The notes beneath the pieces were generated by a model. It was not told where the DNA came from. It was given only the letters and a program-made list of their open reading frames with translations, and searched no databases. From Candidatus Cloacimonadota bacterium (GTDB taxonomy: Bacteria; Cloacimonadota; Cloacimonadia; Cloacimonadales; TCS61), in NCBI GenBank assembly GCA_018400535.1, contig JAGYMQ010000095.1, forward strand, positions 1 to 58,346: DNA of 58,346 nucleotides, given 5' to 3'. Positions 15,986 through 26,232 of this stretch are shown piece after piece; within the stretch, counting starts at the first letter, position 1; every line of letters starts with the position of its first letter. The translations under genes and the position numbers were made by a program.

Positions 15986-18577
15986 ATGCTATACAAACCG
16001 AAAGAATTGGTTAATAAAAAAATGAATCTATTGATCGGAGTAGGAGTTTTTCTTTTTTCTTTGTTGATCTATTATCTCACCCTGGCAAGGTCTTTATCTT
16101 TTTGGGATGCCGGCGAATATATTACTTGTGGTAGCATTTTGGGAATTCCCCATCCACCTGGCAACCCCTTTTATATTTTATTAGGACGTTTTTTTGCCAT
16201 TTTCAGTTTCGGTATTCCTCACGCTCAGGTGATCAATTTTCTTTCTTCGCTTTTTTCTGCTTTAGCCATAATGTTCACCTATTTTTTCTCGGTGAAATTC
16301 GTCAGTATGTGGATCAAGCCAAAAGAAGAATACAAAGCTTTTTTAGTTGGCATCGGTGCAGCTGTTTATACCGCTTTTTCTTTCACCTTTTGGACTAATG
16401 CGATCGAGGCAGAAGTCTATTCAGGGCTTGCTTTCATTATCAATCTGATCGTCTGGTTGACCATGATCTGGCTGCAAAAATCAGAAAAATTGTCTCATCA
16501 AAATATCCTTTTACTGATAATTTACATTTTCTTCTTAGGTTTCGGCATTCATCAAACTTCGCTGCAAATCGCTCCAGCAGTTTTGTTTATAATAACCTAT
16601 CCAATGCTAAAAGATCATTTTAAGGAATCGAAATTTTGGGGAAAGATAGTTGGTTATTTAGTTGGAATAATCCTTATCTATGTAATTTTTAATCAGATCG
16701 GAGAAGAAGCACAGCTTCCAGCTCTGGCAAAATATATGTTCGCTCTTGCCTTCATTGCAATTCTTTATTATTATCTGCATGAACAAGTTTCCAACAAAGC
16801 CTGGATCCTTGCTCTTGTCTTCTTTGCCATTGGATTGAGCACACATATTTTCCTGCTGATCCGCTCGGAATTCCGTCCTTTCATCAATGAGGGACATCCT
16901 CACAATATTGAACTTTTCACCGATTACGTTCTCCGTCGTCAATATGGGCCTACCAGCATGTTCGAGCGTCGGGCCAGTTTCTTTTATCAGATGAAAGATC
17001 AATTTTTGACCTATTTCAGCTGGCAGTTTTTTCACGCAGAAACGATCGCCCGTTGGTTCAAAGCTCCGGTTCAATTTATCAATACGATCGGAAATTTTTT
17101 AGTATTATTTTTAGGAATAATCGGAGGATGGTTCCAATATAAAAAGAACAAACATTCTTTTGCTTACTTTTTTGCTTTTTTCTTTATGTCTTCTATCGCG
17201 ATGATTTACGTGATGAATCTATCTGATGCGGAAGTGCGCGTGAGAGATTATTTTTTCACAACTGCCTATAATTTTTGGACTTTTTGGATGGCTCTTGGTT
17301 CTCTGGCTCTAATAGAATTGATCAAACCAAAATTGCCCAAAATCATTCTCGCAATTTTTCTCATCGCCTTGCCTGTAGTAAATCTCGCTTCGCAATATTT
17401 CATCCATGACCGCTCGCGCGAGCTCATCGCTCTCGATTATGGACAAAATATTTTAAATAGTTTGGATGAAAACGCTATTGTCTTTACGAATGGTGATAAT
17501 GACACTTTTCCGGTCTGGTATGCGCAAGCTGTTTATGATCCTTTTGCCAAAGAACATATTCATCCAGCTCAAATTTCTGATACGATAAGCATAAACGTAA
17601 AAGATCAGCCGCTCATTCAACCTACAGAAACAACGAAAAAGATAATAAAAAAAGCGATGGATTACAAAAATGAGCAATGCAGTGGAATTCGCAAAGATGT
17701 GACTGTGGCGAATTTGAGCTTATTGAACACACCTTGGTATATCAAACAATTACGTGATCTTGAAGGAGTAGAATTCAATCTCGCAGAATCTCACATCGAT
17801 CTTTGTCAGGAAAATCCAAGTTCTGCCTTATATCCAAGACCAGTTAGAGATGATAAACAGCTGACGATCAAAGGTGCCACTCCTGCCGATGATTTTACCG
17901 TCACATTCAAAAAAGGTGAAGTCCTTTATGTGAAAGACCTTGCCGTGATCCAGATCATCAAAGATAATTATGGAAAACGACCGATCTATTTCGCTGTGAC
18001 AACGCCAGATGCAATCGGTTTTGAACAACATCTGCAAAATGAGGGAATGGTCGATCGTCTTGTTCCAACCAAAGGGAAAAATCAATTCAATATGCAGCGT
18101 CTGATCACCAATATCGATTCTGTCTATTCCTATCGCGGCATCAATGATGATTCCATTTATAAAGATAGAAATATGAAGCGGTTATTGAATAATTATGGAG
18201 CAGCTTTTATGCGTACTTCTCAATTCGCTCATTATCAAAAGGATTATGATATTGCAATCAAATATATGAAAAAAGCGCTGGATTTCATTGAAACAAAACA
18301 CAGATTTTATCCCAGCCTTTCCAAGCTTTATCTGGAAGCAAGCACATCTGATCTGGAAAATATCGATAAAACTTTCGAATATTTGAAACAAGCGGTTTAT
18401 TATGATAGAGATAATAGAAATTTGCTTTCTGCTGTTTATATGATTGCTGAAAAAACCGAAGAGATTGAACGTGGATTAGCTCTTTTGGAGATGATGGAAG
18501 GATATCAAGATTCGACGCTGATCGAAAATTTTAGGCGAAGATTGCTGAATCTCCAATCTACAAATGATGAAAACTGA
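15986..18577 (+). CDS. DUF2723 (TMEM260-type) multispanning membrane protein with C-terminal TPRs
   Basis: The 863-residue protein has about ten transmembrane helices in residues 15-480. The DUF2723 signature FWDAGEYITCGSILGIPHPP is near 38-58, with catalytic-type acidic residues (D, E) in the first external loop. A soluble region and TPR-like helices follow (about 730-850, 'YDIAIKYMKKALDFIETK'). The family is related to GT-C glycosyltransferases; the vertebrate homolog TMEM260 is a protein O-mannosyltransferase (recollection). A role in glycosylating exported proteins is therefore plausible. It leads an operon, overlapping uvrA by 14 nt. Confidence 0.85.
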   Translation: MLYKPKELVNKKMNLLIGVGVFLFSLLIYYLTLARSLSFWDAGEYITCGSILGIPHPPGNPFYILLGRFFAIFSFGIPHAQVINFLSSLFSALAIMFTYFFSVKFVSMWIKPKEEYKAFLVGIGAAVYTAFSFTFWTNAIEAEVYSGLAFIINLIVWLTMIWLQKSEKLSHQNILLLIIYIFFLGFGIHQTSLQIAPAVLFIITYPMLKDHFKESKFWGKIVGYLVGIILIYVIFNQIGEEAQLPALAKYMFALAFIAILYYYLHEQVSNKAWILALVFFAIGLSTHIFLLIRSEFRPFINEGHPHNIELFTDYVLRRQYGPTSMFERRASFFYQMKDQFLTYFSWQFFHAETIARWFKAPVQFINTIGNFLVLFLGIIGGWFQYKKNKHSFAYFFAFFFMSSIAMIYVMNLSDAEVRVRDYFFTTAYNFWTFWMALGSLALIELIKPKLPKIILAIFLIALPVVNLASQYFIHDRSRELIALDYGQNILNSLDENAIVFTNGDNDTFPVWYAQAVYDPFAKEHIHPAQISDTISINVKDQPLIQPTETTKKIIKKAMDYKNEQCSGIRKDVTVANLSLLNTPWYIKQLRDLEGVEFNLAESHIDLCQENPSSALYPRPVRDDKQLTIKGATPADDFTVTFKKGEVLYVKDLAVIQIIKDNYGKRPIYFAVTTPDAIGFEQHLQNEGMVDRLVPTKGKNQFNMQRLITNIDSVYSYRGINDDSIYKDRNMKRLLNNYGAAFMRTSQFAHYQKDYDIAIKYMKKALDFIETKHRFYPSLSKLYLEASTSDLENIDKTFEYLKQAVYYDRDNRNLLSAVYMIAEKTEEIERGLALLEMMEGYQDSTLIENFRRRLLNLQSTNDEN

Positions 18578-21404
18578 AATTTTCATTAAAGGGGCGCAAG
18601 AGCATAATCTCAAAAATATCGACATTCGGATACCCCGAAACGAATTAACGGTGATAACCGGAGTTTCTGGATCAGGAAAATCTTCTCTTGCTTTTGATAC
18701 GCTTTATGCAGAAGGACAGCGGCGTTATGTCGAATCTCTCTCTTCTTATGCCCGTCAGTTTTTGGGTCAGATGGAAAAACCAAAAGTTGATTTCATCGAA
18801 GGTCTCTCGCCTGCTATTTCCATCGAACAAAAAGCAGCTAGCAAAAATCCACGCTCAACTGTCGGCACTGTCACTGAAATATACGACTATCTTCGAATTT
18901 TGTTTGCTCGTGTTGGAAAACAATATTGTTATTCTTGCGGAAAACCTGTCGGCTCGCAAACAATTGATCAATTAGTCGGTCACATTTTAAAAAATCCAGG
19001 AAAAACCCGCATCCAAATTCTGGCACCGATTGTGCAAAATCGTAAAGGTGAACACAAAGAAGAATTGAATGAAGCACGTGATGAAGGTTTCGTGCGCGTC
19101 AAGATCAATGGAAAAATGCGCGAACTCACAGAAAATATCCAACTCGATAAAAAAAGCAAACATACAATTGACATCATTGTGGATCGACTTGTTCTAAAAA
19201 AAGGGATACGTAGTCGATTGATCGATTCAGTGGAAACTGCGCTGCGCTTGACAAACGGTTTCATCAAGATCGATTTCGTCGATCAAAAAAAAGAAGAAAT
19301 ACTTTCCGAAGCAAATTTCTGTCCAGATTGCGGAATTGGTTATCCTGAACTTACACCACAACATTTTTCCTTTAATAGTCCGATCGGAATGTGTCCAACC
19401 TGCAACGGATTAGGTTCAAAAATGGAATTCGATCCTGATCTGATAGTTCCCAATAAATCGCTTTCTATTATGGAAGGTGCGGTCTTGAATTGGGGAGAAT
19501 TACAAAAAAAACAAAACAGCTGGCGCTTGCGGAAATTACGTGCTATCGCTAATGCTTATGATTTTTCATTGAAAACACCCTGGCAAGACCTCAAACCTCA
19601 AATCCAAAAACTGCTATTCTTTGGCTCGAAAAAAAAGAGAATCAAATTTGAATGGAATTCACTTAATGGTTCTGGCTCTTTTTATGCAACTTTTGACGGC
19701 ATCATTCCCACAATGAAACGAAGAATGAACGAAACAACCTCAGAAGCAATGCGACGCTATTATCTGCAATTCATCAGCAATAAACCCTGTCCTGCTTGCG
19801 GTGGAAAAAAATTGCGGAAAGAAAGTCTCGCCGTGAAAGTTAGCGGCAAAACGATCGACGAGATCACGTCTTTATCGATTTCAAATACTCTGAAATTTTT
19901 TGAAAATATTCAGTTAGAAGGAAACGATAGAATTATTGCTGAAGAAATCTTGAAAGAACTCAAGAGCCGTCTTAATTTCTTGATAAATGTCGGATTACAT
20001 TATTTGACTCTCGATCGCAAAGCACCGACACTTTCGGGTGGCGAAGCGCAAAGAATCCGACTGGCAAGTCAGATCGGAAGCAGTCTTGTCGGCGTGATGT
20101 ATATTCTCGATGAACCGAGCATCGGCTTGCATCAGCGTGATAATAGACGTCTGATCGATATGCTGAAATATTTACGTGATCTGGGAAATTCAGTTATTGT
20201 CGTGGAACACGATGAAGAGATGATTCGTTCAGCAGACAATATTCTGGATTTTGGACCTCACGCTGGGATTTATGGCGGTGAGATCGTTTTTCAAGGAAAC
20301 ATGCGCAAAATCGGTAAAGCAAAAAAATCGCTGACTGCACAATATCTCACAGGTAAATTGCAGATCGATTATCCTTCCAAAAGAAATCAACCTGACAGCA
20401 GAAAATTAAAAATAGTCGGCGCTTCCCAAAATAATCTAAAAAATATTGATGTGGAAATTCCTGTCGGACTTTTCACTTGCATCACTGGCGTTTCTGGTTC
20501 AGGAAAAAGCTCACTTTTAAATCAAATCATCTATCCAGCCATCGCTAATAAACTAAATCGCTCCAATCTCCTGATCGGGAAAGTAAACAGAATCGAAGGA
20601 TTTGAACATTTTAACCGCGTGATAAATATTGATCAACAACCGATCGGTAGAACTCCGCGTTCCAATCCAGCTACTTACACAAAACTTTTTGATCCTATCC
20701 GCCAACTTTTTGCCAAATTGCCTGCATCCAAATTGCGTGGCTATCAACCAGGCAGATTTTCTTTTAATGTGAAAGGCGGTCGCTGCGAAGCTTGTTCGGG
20801 TGCTGGTGTGAAGCAGATCGAAATGCATTTTCTACCTGACATTTTTGTTACCTGCGAAGAGTGTAATGGTGCGCGTTATAACAAAGAAACTCTGGCTGTG
20901 AAGTACAAGGGAAAATCAATAGCAGATGTGCTTGATATGGACGTTCAAGAAGCTTATCGATTTTTTGAAAATATTCCCAAGATCGCTAAAAAGCTGCAAA
21001 CATTGATCGAAGTTGGATTGGATTATATCAAACTGGGACAATCATCAACAACGCTATCTGGCGGAGAAGCTCAACGCATCAAACTTTCTCGTGAATTAAG
21101 CAAAACAAGCACTGGACAAACTCTTTATATTTTGGATGAACCTACGACCGGTCTTCATTTTCATGATATCAATAAATTGTTGAATGTTCTGCATAAATTC
21201 GTAAAAATGGGTAATACTGTCGTTGTAATCGAACATAATCTTGATATTATAAAAAATGCAGATCACATTATCGACTTGGGACCGGAAGGTGGAGAAGTAG
21301 GCGGCAGGATCATTGCCGAAGGAACTCCCGAAGAGATCGTTAAGATCAAAAAGTCTTATACTGGTCAGTTTTTACAAGATCATTTGAAAAAGGAGATAGA
21401 ATGA
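18564..21404 (+). CDS. uvrA: Excinuclease ABC subunit A
   Basis: This 946-residue damage-recognition ATPase of nucleotide excision repair has two ABC cassettes. Walker A motifs are GVSGSGKSS (about 33-41) and again near 640; the LSGGEAQRIRLASQIGSS and LSGGEAQRIKLSRELSK signatures are intact. Zinc knuckles CPDCG ... CPTCNG and CEACSGAG ... CEECNGARY are present. Length matches the family. The start overlaps the DUF2723 gene by 14 nt (ATGATG; either Met could be used). The stop overlaps dapD by 4 nt. There is no sign of the duplicated UvrA2 type. Confidence 0.96.
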   Translation: MMKTEIFIKGAQEHNLKNIDIRIPRNELTVITGVSGSGKSSLAFDTLYAEGQRRYVESLSSYARQFLGQMEKPKVDFIEGLSPAISIEQKAASKNPRSTVGTVTEIYDYLRILFARVGKQYCYSCGKPVGSQTIDQLVGHILKNPGKTRIQILAPIVQNRKGEHKEELNEARDEGFVRVKINGKMRELTENIQLDKKSKHTIDIIVDRLVLKKGIRSRLIDSVETALRLTNGFIKIDFVDQKKEEILSEANFCPDCGIGYPELTPQHFSFNSPIGMCPTCNGLGSKMEFDPDLIVPNKSLSIMEGAVLNWGELQKKQNSWRLRKLRAIANAYDFSLKTPWQDLKPQIQKLLFFGSKKKRIKFEWNSLNGSGSFYATFDGIIPTMKRRMNETTSEAMRRYYLQFISNKPCPACGGKKLRKESLAVKVSGKTIDEITSLSISNTLKFFENIQLEGNDRIIAEEILKELKSRLNFLINVGLHYLTLDRKAPTLSGGEAQRIRLASQIGSSLVGVMYILDEPSIGLHQRDNRRLIDMLKYLRDLGNSVIVVEHDEEMIRSADNILDFGPHAGIYGGEIVFQGNMRKIGKAKKSLTAQYLTGKLQIDYPSKRNQPDSRKLKIVGASQNNLKNIDVEIPVGLFTCITGVSGSGKSSLLNQIIYPAIANKLNRSNLLIGKVNRIEGFEHFNRVINIDQQPIGRTPRSNPATYTKLFDPIRQLFAKLPASKLRGYQPGRFSFNVKGGRCEACSGAGVKQIEMHFLPDIFVTCEECNGARYNKETLAVKYKGKSIADVLDMDVQEAYRFFENIPKIAKKLQTLIEVGLDYIKLGQSSTTLSGGEAQRIKLSRELSKTSTGQTLYILDEPTTGLHFHDINKLLNVLHKFVKMGNTVVVIEHNLDIIKNADHIIDLGPEGGEVGGRIIAEGTPEEIVKIKKSYTGQFLQDHLKKEIE

Positions 21405-22192
21405 CTCTGGAAAAACAAATCGAACAAATTTATTCAAGCTCAGAATATCGCAGTAGTTATTTGGAAATTTTCAAGATATTTTTAGAAAAATTGGATTCAG
21501 GCGAGATTCGCGCAGCTGAAAAGATCAAAGGTGAATGGCAAATCAATGATTGGGTAAAAAAAGGTATCATTTTGGGATTTCGTTTTGGTAAGATCACGAA
21601 GATGGGAAATTTTATTGATAAAGATACTTTCCCACAAAAACAATTAACACCGCAAAAAAAGGTTCGACTTGTGCCAGGTGGATCTTCGATCCGTATTGGT
21701 TCTCATATCGGCAAAAACGTGATTTTGATGCCACCAATGTTTGTCAATGTGGGTGCTTTTATCGGAGAAAATTCGATGATCGATTCTCATGCTTTGGTCG
21801 GAACCTGTGCACAGATCGGAAAAAATGTTCACCTCAGCGCAGCATCTCAAATTGGCGGTGTTCTGGAGCCGATCGGCGCAAAACCTGTTATCATCGAAGA
21901 CGATGTTTTTATCGGCGGAAATTGTGGAATTTATGAAGGCGTTATCATCCAAAAAAAGGCAATCCTGGCAGCAGGCGTCATCATCACTGCTGGAACTCCA
22001 GTTTTCAATGCGGTCAAAAATGAATTCCTATCTCAAAAAAATGGGATCATCATTCCAGAAAATGCCGTTGTAGTGCCAGGAAGTCGTCCTTTGCAATCCA
22101 ATCCAAAATTTTCGGTCTATTGTCCGATCATCATCAAATATCGCGATGAAAAGACAGAGAGTTCAGTTGTGCTGGAAAATGCTTTGCGGTGA
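21401..22192 (+). CDS. dapD: 2,3,4,5-tetrahydropyridine-2,6-dicarboxylate N-succinyltransferase
   Basis: The 263-residue product is a left-handed beta-helix acyltransferase of the lysine/diaminopimelate pathway, transferring succinyl from succinyl-CoA to tetrahydrodipicolinate. An N-terminal helical domain (1-85) is followed by hexapeptide repeats (about 90-225) containing VRLVPGGSSIRIGSHIG, MPPMFVNVGAFIGENSMID and 'GGVLEPIGAKPVIIEDDVFI', all typical of DapD. The ATG overlaps the uvrA stop by 4 nt. An aminotransferase two genes downstream may act in the same pathway. Confidence 0.92.
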   Translation: MTLEKQIEQIYSSSEYRSSYLEIFKIFLEKLDSGEIRAAEKIKGEWQINDWVKKGIILGFRFGKITKMGNFIDKDTFPQKQLTPQKKVRLVPGGSSIRIGSHIGKNVILMPPMFVNVGAFIGENSMIDSHALVGTCAQIGKNVHLSAASQIGGVLEPIGAKPVIIEDDVFIGGNCGIYEGVIIQKKAILAAGVIITAGTPVFNAVKNEFLSQKNGIIIPENAVVVPGSRPLQSNPKFSVYCPIIIKYRDEKTESSVVLENALR

Positions 22193-22195
22193 GAT

Positions 22196-24265
22196 ATGAA
22201 GCGGATCTTCATTATTTTGTTATTAATGACAGCATCACTTTTTGCAGCTGAAAAGGAAATTGCAGAATTTCAAAAGAAACTAACAGAGATTGATAAAAAG
22301 GAACGAGCTTATTATCTCAATAAAATATCGATCGAATATCGTTCAATTGATCCTCAAAAAAGTATGGAATTTGCCGAAAAGGCTTTATTTAATGCGAAAT
22401 TATTCGACAACATTTTGGAAATGGGAAACGCTCATCACAATATCGGCGTTGCCTTTCATCATTTGGGAGATTATGAAAATGCGCTCATAAATTATGACCA
22501 GGCAATAAACTACCGCAACAGTGTCGGAGATAAAAAAGGACTGGCTAATAGTTTTTTTAATAAAGGTCTGATCGAAAAAAATCTGGGAAATCATCAATAT
22601 GCATTAAATTTTTTTAATCGTACTTTAACATTGCTACAAAATGGAGATAACAATCAATTATTGGCAAAAACCTACGAGAAGATATCGGATGTCTATCGAA
22701 ATCTTTCTAATTATGAAAAAGCTTTGGAATATGATCTCTCTGCTTTAAAATTGCACGAAGAAAGTGATAATGAAATCGGTATCGCCGATGCAATGATGAA
22801 TATCGGATCAATTTATTTCCAGCTTGAATCCTACGAAACGGCATTGCAATATTTCCAAAATTCCTTGAAGATCTGTCAAGAACTGGATCAAAAGAAAGGT
22901 ATCGCCAGCTCATTAAATGGATTAGGCACAATTTACGGCGTTCTGAAAAAATATGATAAAGCTTTAGAGCATTTTCAACAATCGCTGCGAATAAGGCGAG
23001 ATATCGAAGATAAAAAAGGAACTGCCGACGTTTTGAACAATCTGGGTTCGATCTATTGGGAAACGAATAAGTTAAATTCTGCGCTCAGATATTATAAACT
23101 TGCTCTAAATATTTATACTGAGATCAATGATAATTATCGGATCGCCAAAATTAATTATAACATTGGCAATGTTTATCTAAAACAAAAAACTTTTCCTACT
23201 GCCTACAATTATTTTCAAACGGCAAAAAAATTAGCCAAAACGATCAACGCAAGAGATATCCTGGCAGATATTTACCATTCTTTATCTGATTATTATTCCC
23301 AAAAAAAGGATTATCAAAATTCTTTTAATTATTATCAAAAATATGCAACTCTCAAAGACAGTATCTTGAACGAAACTAAAAGCGAACAAATTGCTGAAAT
23401 GCAAACCAAATATGAAACCGAAAAGAAAGAAAAGGAAATCCAGATACTCAAGAAAGATCAAACCATTCAGGAACTTCAGATAAAGCGGCAAACCTTGCAA
23501 AGAAACTCATTGATCGCAGTTTTACTTTCTTTGACAGTGCTGGCTTTCGTTATTTTCAATCGCTATAAATTTGAAAAAAAAGCTCATCAAAAACTGGAAG
23601 AAGCAAATAAACTGATCAAAAAAGAAAAGGAAACTTCGGATAAATTGCTGCTCAATATTCTTCCAGAAAGAGTGGCAAAAGAGCTAAAAGAAAAAGGAAA
23701 AACTACACCAGAATCCTATGATAACGTCACAATTCTCTTTTCCGATTTTGTCAATTTCACCAAAAAATCTTCACTGTTAGAACCAAATATTTTGATCAAT
23801 GAGCTTAATGATATTTTTACCGGTTTCGATGATATCATTGAAAAAAATCATTGCGAACGTATTAAAACGATCGGAGATGCCTATCTTGCCGTCTGCGGAT
23901 TACCAGAACCAAATCAAGATCATGCTGAAAATATTATGCGTTCTGCTCTCGAGATCATGCATTATCTCAAAAGAAGAAACTCGCGAACTAATAATAAATG
24001 GCAGATCAGGATCGGCATTCATTCTGGATCGGTCGTAGGTGGTGTGGTTGGTGTCAAAAAATATATTTTTGATATTTTTGGAGATGCTTTGAATACAGCA
24101 TCCAGAATGGAAAGCAATTCTGAAAAAATGAAGATCAACGTTTCGGAAACGACATATAATCTGCTTTCAGATAAATTTATCTTCATCAAAAGAAAACCCT
24201 GGCAAGTAAAAGGAAAAGGAAAAATGAATATGTATTTTGTAGATATCGATTCCTATGAAAATTAG
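22196..24265 (+). CDS. TPR-membrane-class III adenylate cyclase
   Basis: The 689-residue protein has a signal peptide (1-18) and about eight TPR units (75-385, GDYENALINYDQAINYR-type). A coiled coil (390-435), one transmembrane helix (about 437-454) and a cytoplasmic class III cyclase domain (about 485-689) follow. Metal-binding Asp are D517 (LFSDFVNFT) and D561 (KTIGDAYLAV). The adenine-specifying pair is K557 and D626 (FDIFGDALNTASRME), and N633/R637 stabilise the transition state. All are consistent with active cAMP synthesis. The TPR part would lie in the periplasm and act as sensor. It starts 3 bp after dapD and overlaps the aminotransferase by 11 nt. Confidence 0.9.
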   Translation: MKRIFIILLLMTASLFAAEKEIAEFQKKLTEIDKKERAYYLNKISIEYRSIDPQKSMEFAEKALFNAKLFDNILEMGNAHHNIGVAFHHLGDYENALINYDQAINYRNSVGDKKGLANSFFNKGLIEKNLGNHQYALNFFNRTLTLLQNGDNNQLLAKTYEKISDVYRNLSNYEKALEYDLSALKLHEESDNEIGIADAMMNIGSIYFQLESYETALQYFQNSLKICQELDQKKGIASSLNGLGTIYGVLKKYDKALEHFQQSLRIRRDIEDKKGTADVLNNLGSIYWETNKLNSALRYYKLALNIYTEINDNYRIAKINYNIGNVYLKQKTFPTAYNYFQTAKKLAKTINARDILADIYHSLSDYYSQKKDYQNSFNYYQKYATLKDSILNETKSEQIAEMQTKYETEKKEKEIQILKKDQTIQELQIKRQTLQRNSLIAVLLSLTVLAFVIFNRYKFEKKAHQKLEEANKLIKKEKETSDKLLLNILPERVAKELKEKGKTTPESYDNVTILFSDFVNFTKKSSLLEPNILINELNDIFTGFDDIIEKNHCERIKTIGDAYLAVCGLPEPNQDHAENIMRSALEIMHYLKRRNSRTNNKWQIRIGIHSGSVVGGVVGVKKYIFDIFGDALNTASRMESNSEKMKINVSETTYNLLSDKFIFIKRKPWQVKGKGKMNMYFVDIDSYEN

Positions 24266-25361
24266 AAATCAGATTCAAAGATCAAAATTACGTCAGATCT
24301 TTGATAGTGCTCAGCCAGATTCCATTAATCTGGGTTTAGGTGAGATTCAATTCAAGACACCAATGCATTTTCGTGAGATAGCAAAGCAGATCATCGCTGA
24401 GGGAAAAATCTATTATACTCCAAATGCGGGGTTGCCAGAATTGCGAAAAAAAATCGCTAAACATTATCATACAGATTGGCAGAACGTCTGCGTCACGACC
24501 GGCGCAGAAGAAGCGATCTTTGCTGCCTTATTTACATATCTGGAGCCAGGCGCAGAAGTTCTGATCGCAAATCCTTCCTATCTTGCTTACAAAAACATCA
24601 TAAAAATGTTGGACGGAAAACCAAAAGAATTTGATCTTTCTGAAAAAAATAATTTTTGTTTGGATAGAAAATCTTTCATCAATTCGATCACCGACAAAAC
24701 TCAGATTTTGATACTCAATAATCCATCAAATCCTTTAGGAAAATCACTCAATTCAAGCGAAATTGAACTAATTTTTTCTATTTGTGAAAAACACGAAATC
24801 TTGATCATTGTTGATGAAGTCTATTTGGAATTATTTTTGACAGAACGCGAATCTTCACTACTATCTGCAAACACAATTGTCATTTCCAGTCTTTCCAAAT
24901 CTCATTCCATGTCTGGTTGGCGGATCGGCTGGTTGGTGGCTCAGGATAATAAATTGATCGATCCAATGACTAGTGTTCATCAATACATCTGCACTTGTGC
25001 TCCCTATCTTTCGCAAGAACTGGCAATCGCAGCATTTTCGGAAAAGGGAAAAATTGAAGGCGAATCCATTCGTCAGAAATTGATCAATAATCATAAATTC
25101 ACTATCCAATTCCTGAAGCAATATCTTCCTGAATTGATCGTGTTAGAATCCAGTTATGCTCCCTACTCTTTTATAAAAATTGAGTATGATGATCAAAAAT
25201 TCGTGCAAAAAGCTTTAGAAAATAAACTGATCTTGATGCCCGGTTCGATTTTTGGTTCAAACGGACAAAATTGGATCAGATTGAATTATGGCGTTCCTCA
25301 GTCTTTGTTAATTAATGGTCTAAAAATTTTCCAAAAAACAATAAAATCATTGACTGATTGA
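24255..25361 (+). CDS. PLP-dependent class I/II aminotransferase
   Basis: A 368-residue fold-type I aminotransferase. Visible motifs: YYTPNAGLPELRKKIAKHY near 56-74, the cofactor-binding stretch TTGAEEAIFAA, the NNPSNPLGKSL substrate/PLP loop, the VDEVYLELF Asp, and the Schiff-base lysine in SSLSKSHSMSGWRIGW. The C-terminal Arg that binds the substrate carboxylate is in NWIRLNYG. Its place in an operon with dapD suggests succinyl-diaminopimelate aminotransferase (DapC-like), but aspartate/aromatic aminotransferases look alike. It overlaps the cyclase gene by 11 nt. Confidence 0.85.
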   Translation: MKIRNQIQRSKLRQIFDSAQPDSINLGLGEIQFKTPMHFREIAKQIIAEGKIYYTPNAGLPELRKKIAKHYHTDWQNVCVTTGAEEAIFAALFTYLEPGAEVLIANPSYLAYKNIIKMLDGKPKEFDLSEKNNFCLDRKSFINSITDKTQILILNNPSNPLGKSLNSSEIELIFSICEKHEILIIVDEVYLELFLTERESSLLSANTIVISSLSKSHSMSGWRIGWLVAQDNKLIDPMTSVHQYICTCAPYLSQELAIAAFSEKGKIEGESIRQKLINNHKFTIQFLKQYLPELIVLESSYAPYSFIKIEYDDQKFVQKALENKLILMPGSIFGSNGQNWIRLNYGVPQSLLINGLKIFQKTIKSLTD

Positions 25362-25401
25362 TCAAAAAAATTTAATTAAAAAATCGTAAGTTTGGAGTAT
25401 T

Positions 25402-26232
25402 ATGAAAAAGTTTGTAATTATTATCATCATTTTATTTTCTATTCTGGATATCGTGGCACAAGATAGCCCGCGGGATTCTATCCAAACAAACGAAGTTTAT
25501 GAAGAATATCTTACTCAAGTAAAAAACAAGACTTTGATCAACCGCTATTTTTTGATCACAATGATCGTTATTTTTGTTCTCAGCATTGTCATTTTACGTC
25601 AGATGGCAATTGCAATTAAAACTAATAAACAGCTGGCGAAAACCAATGAAAAATTGAACAAAGCAAATAAAAAGCTGAATCATTTATCACGAACAGACAC
25701 TTTGACTCAGATCTCGAATCGACGCGATCTTTATGAAAGAGTGGAATATGAGCAAAAACGATTTCAACGCAGTGGAAAAAATTTTGTGGTCATTATGTGC
25801 GATATTGATGATTTTAAAGAGATCAACGACAAATTTGGTCATGATGCCGGAGATCATATTCTAAAATCTTTGGCTCAATTGATCAAGATTTCTATCCGCG
25901 AACAAGATGCTTTCGGGCGCTGGGGTGGTGAAGAATTTCTTCTATTATTACCAGAAACGGATATCGAAGGTGGCGTCATTGTAGCTGAAAAGATCAGAAA
26001 AAATATTTCTGTTACTCCAATCAATTATTCTGAAGAGGAAATTCCAGTCACAATGACTTTTGGAGTAGCATTCTATAATGAACCGATGGAACTGGATGAA
26101 TGTATCAAGAAAGCAGATCAAGCGCTATATTTTGGTAAACAGAAGGGAAAAAATTGTGTTATAAAAGCACCTTATGATGACCAGCCATTGCTCTCGGATA
26201 TTGGTAAACATGCAAGGAAGAGTGATGAATAG
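25402..26232 (+). CDS. Membrane-bound diguanylate cyclase (GGDEF)
   Basis: The 276-residue protein has a signal-like hydrophobic start (1-19), a short periplasmic stretch (20-47), a transmembrane helix (48-70) and a coiled-coil linker. The GGDEF domain (about 95-262) has the active-site loop GGEEF at 175-179 and an allosteric product-binding I-site RxxD at 166-169 (REQD), five residues before it. It should make c-di-GMP with feedback inhibition. GGAG precedes the ATG. The next gene encodes a second enzyme of the same kind and overlaps by 8 nt. Confidence 0.92.
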   Translation: MKKFVIIIIILFSILDIVAQDSPRDSIQTNEVYEEYLTQVKNKTLINRYFLITMIVIFVLSIVILRQMAIAIKTNKQLAKTNEKLNKANKKLNHLSRTDTLTQISNRRDLYERVEYEQKRFQRSGKNFVVIMCDIDDFKEINDKFGHDAGDHILKSLAQLIKISIREQDAFGRWGGEEFLLLLPETDIEGGVIVAEKIRKNISVTPINYSEEEIPVTMTFGVAFYNEPMELDECIKKADQALYFGKQKGKNCVIKAPYDDQPLLSDIGKHARKSDE

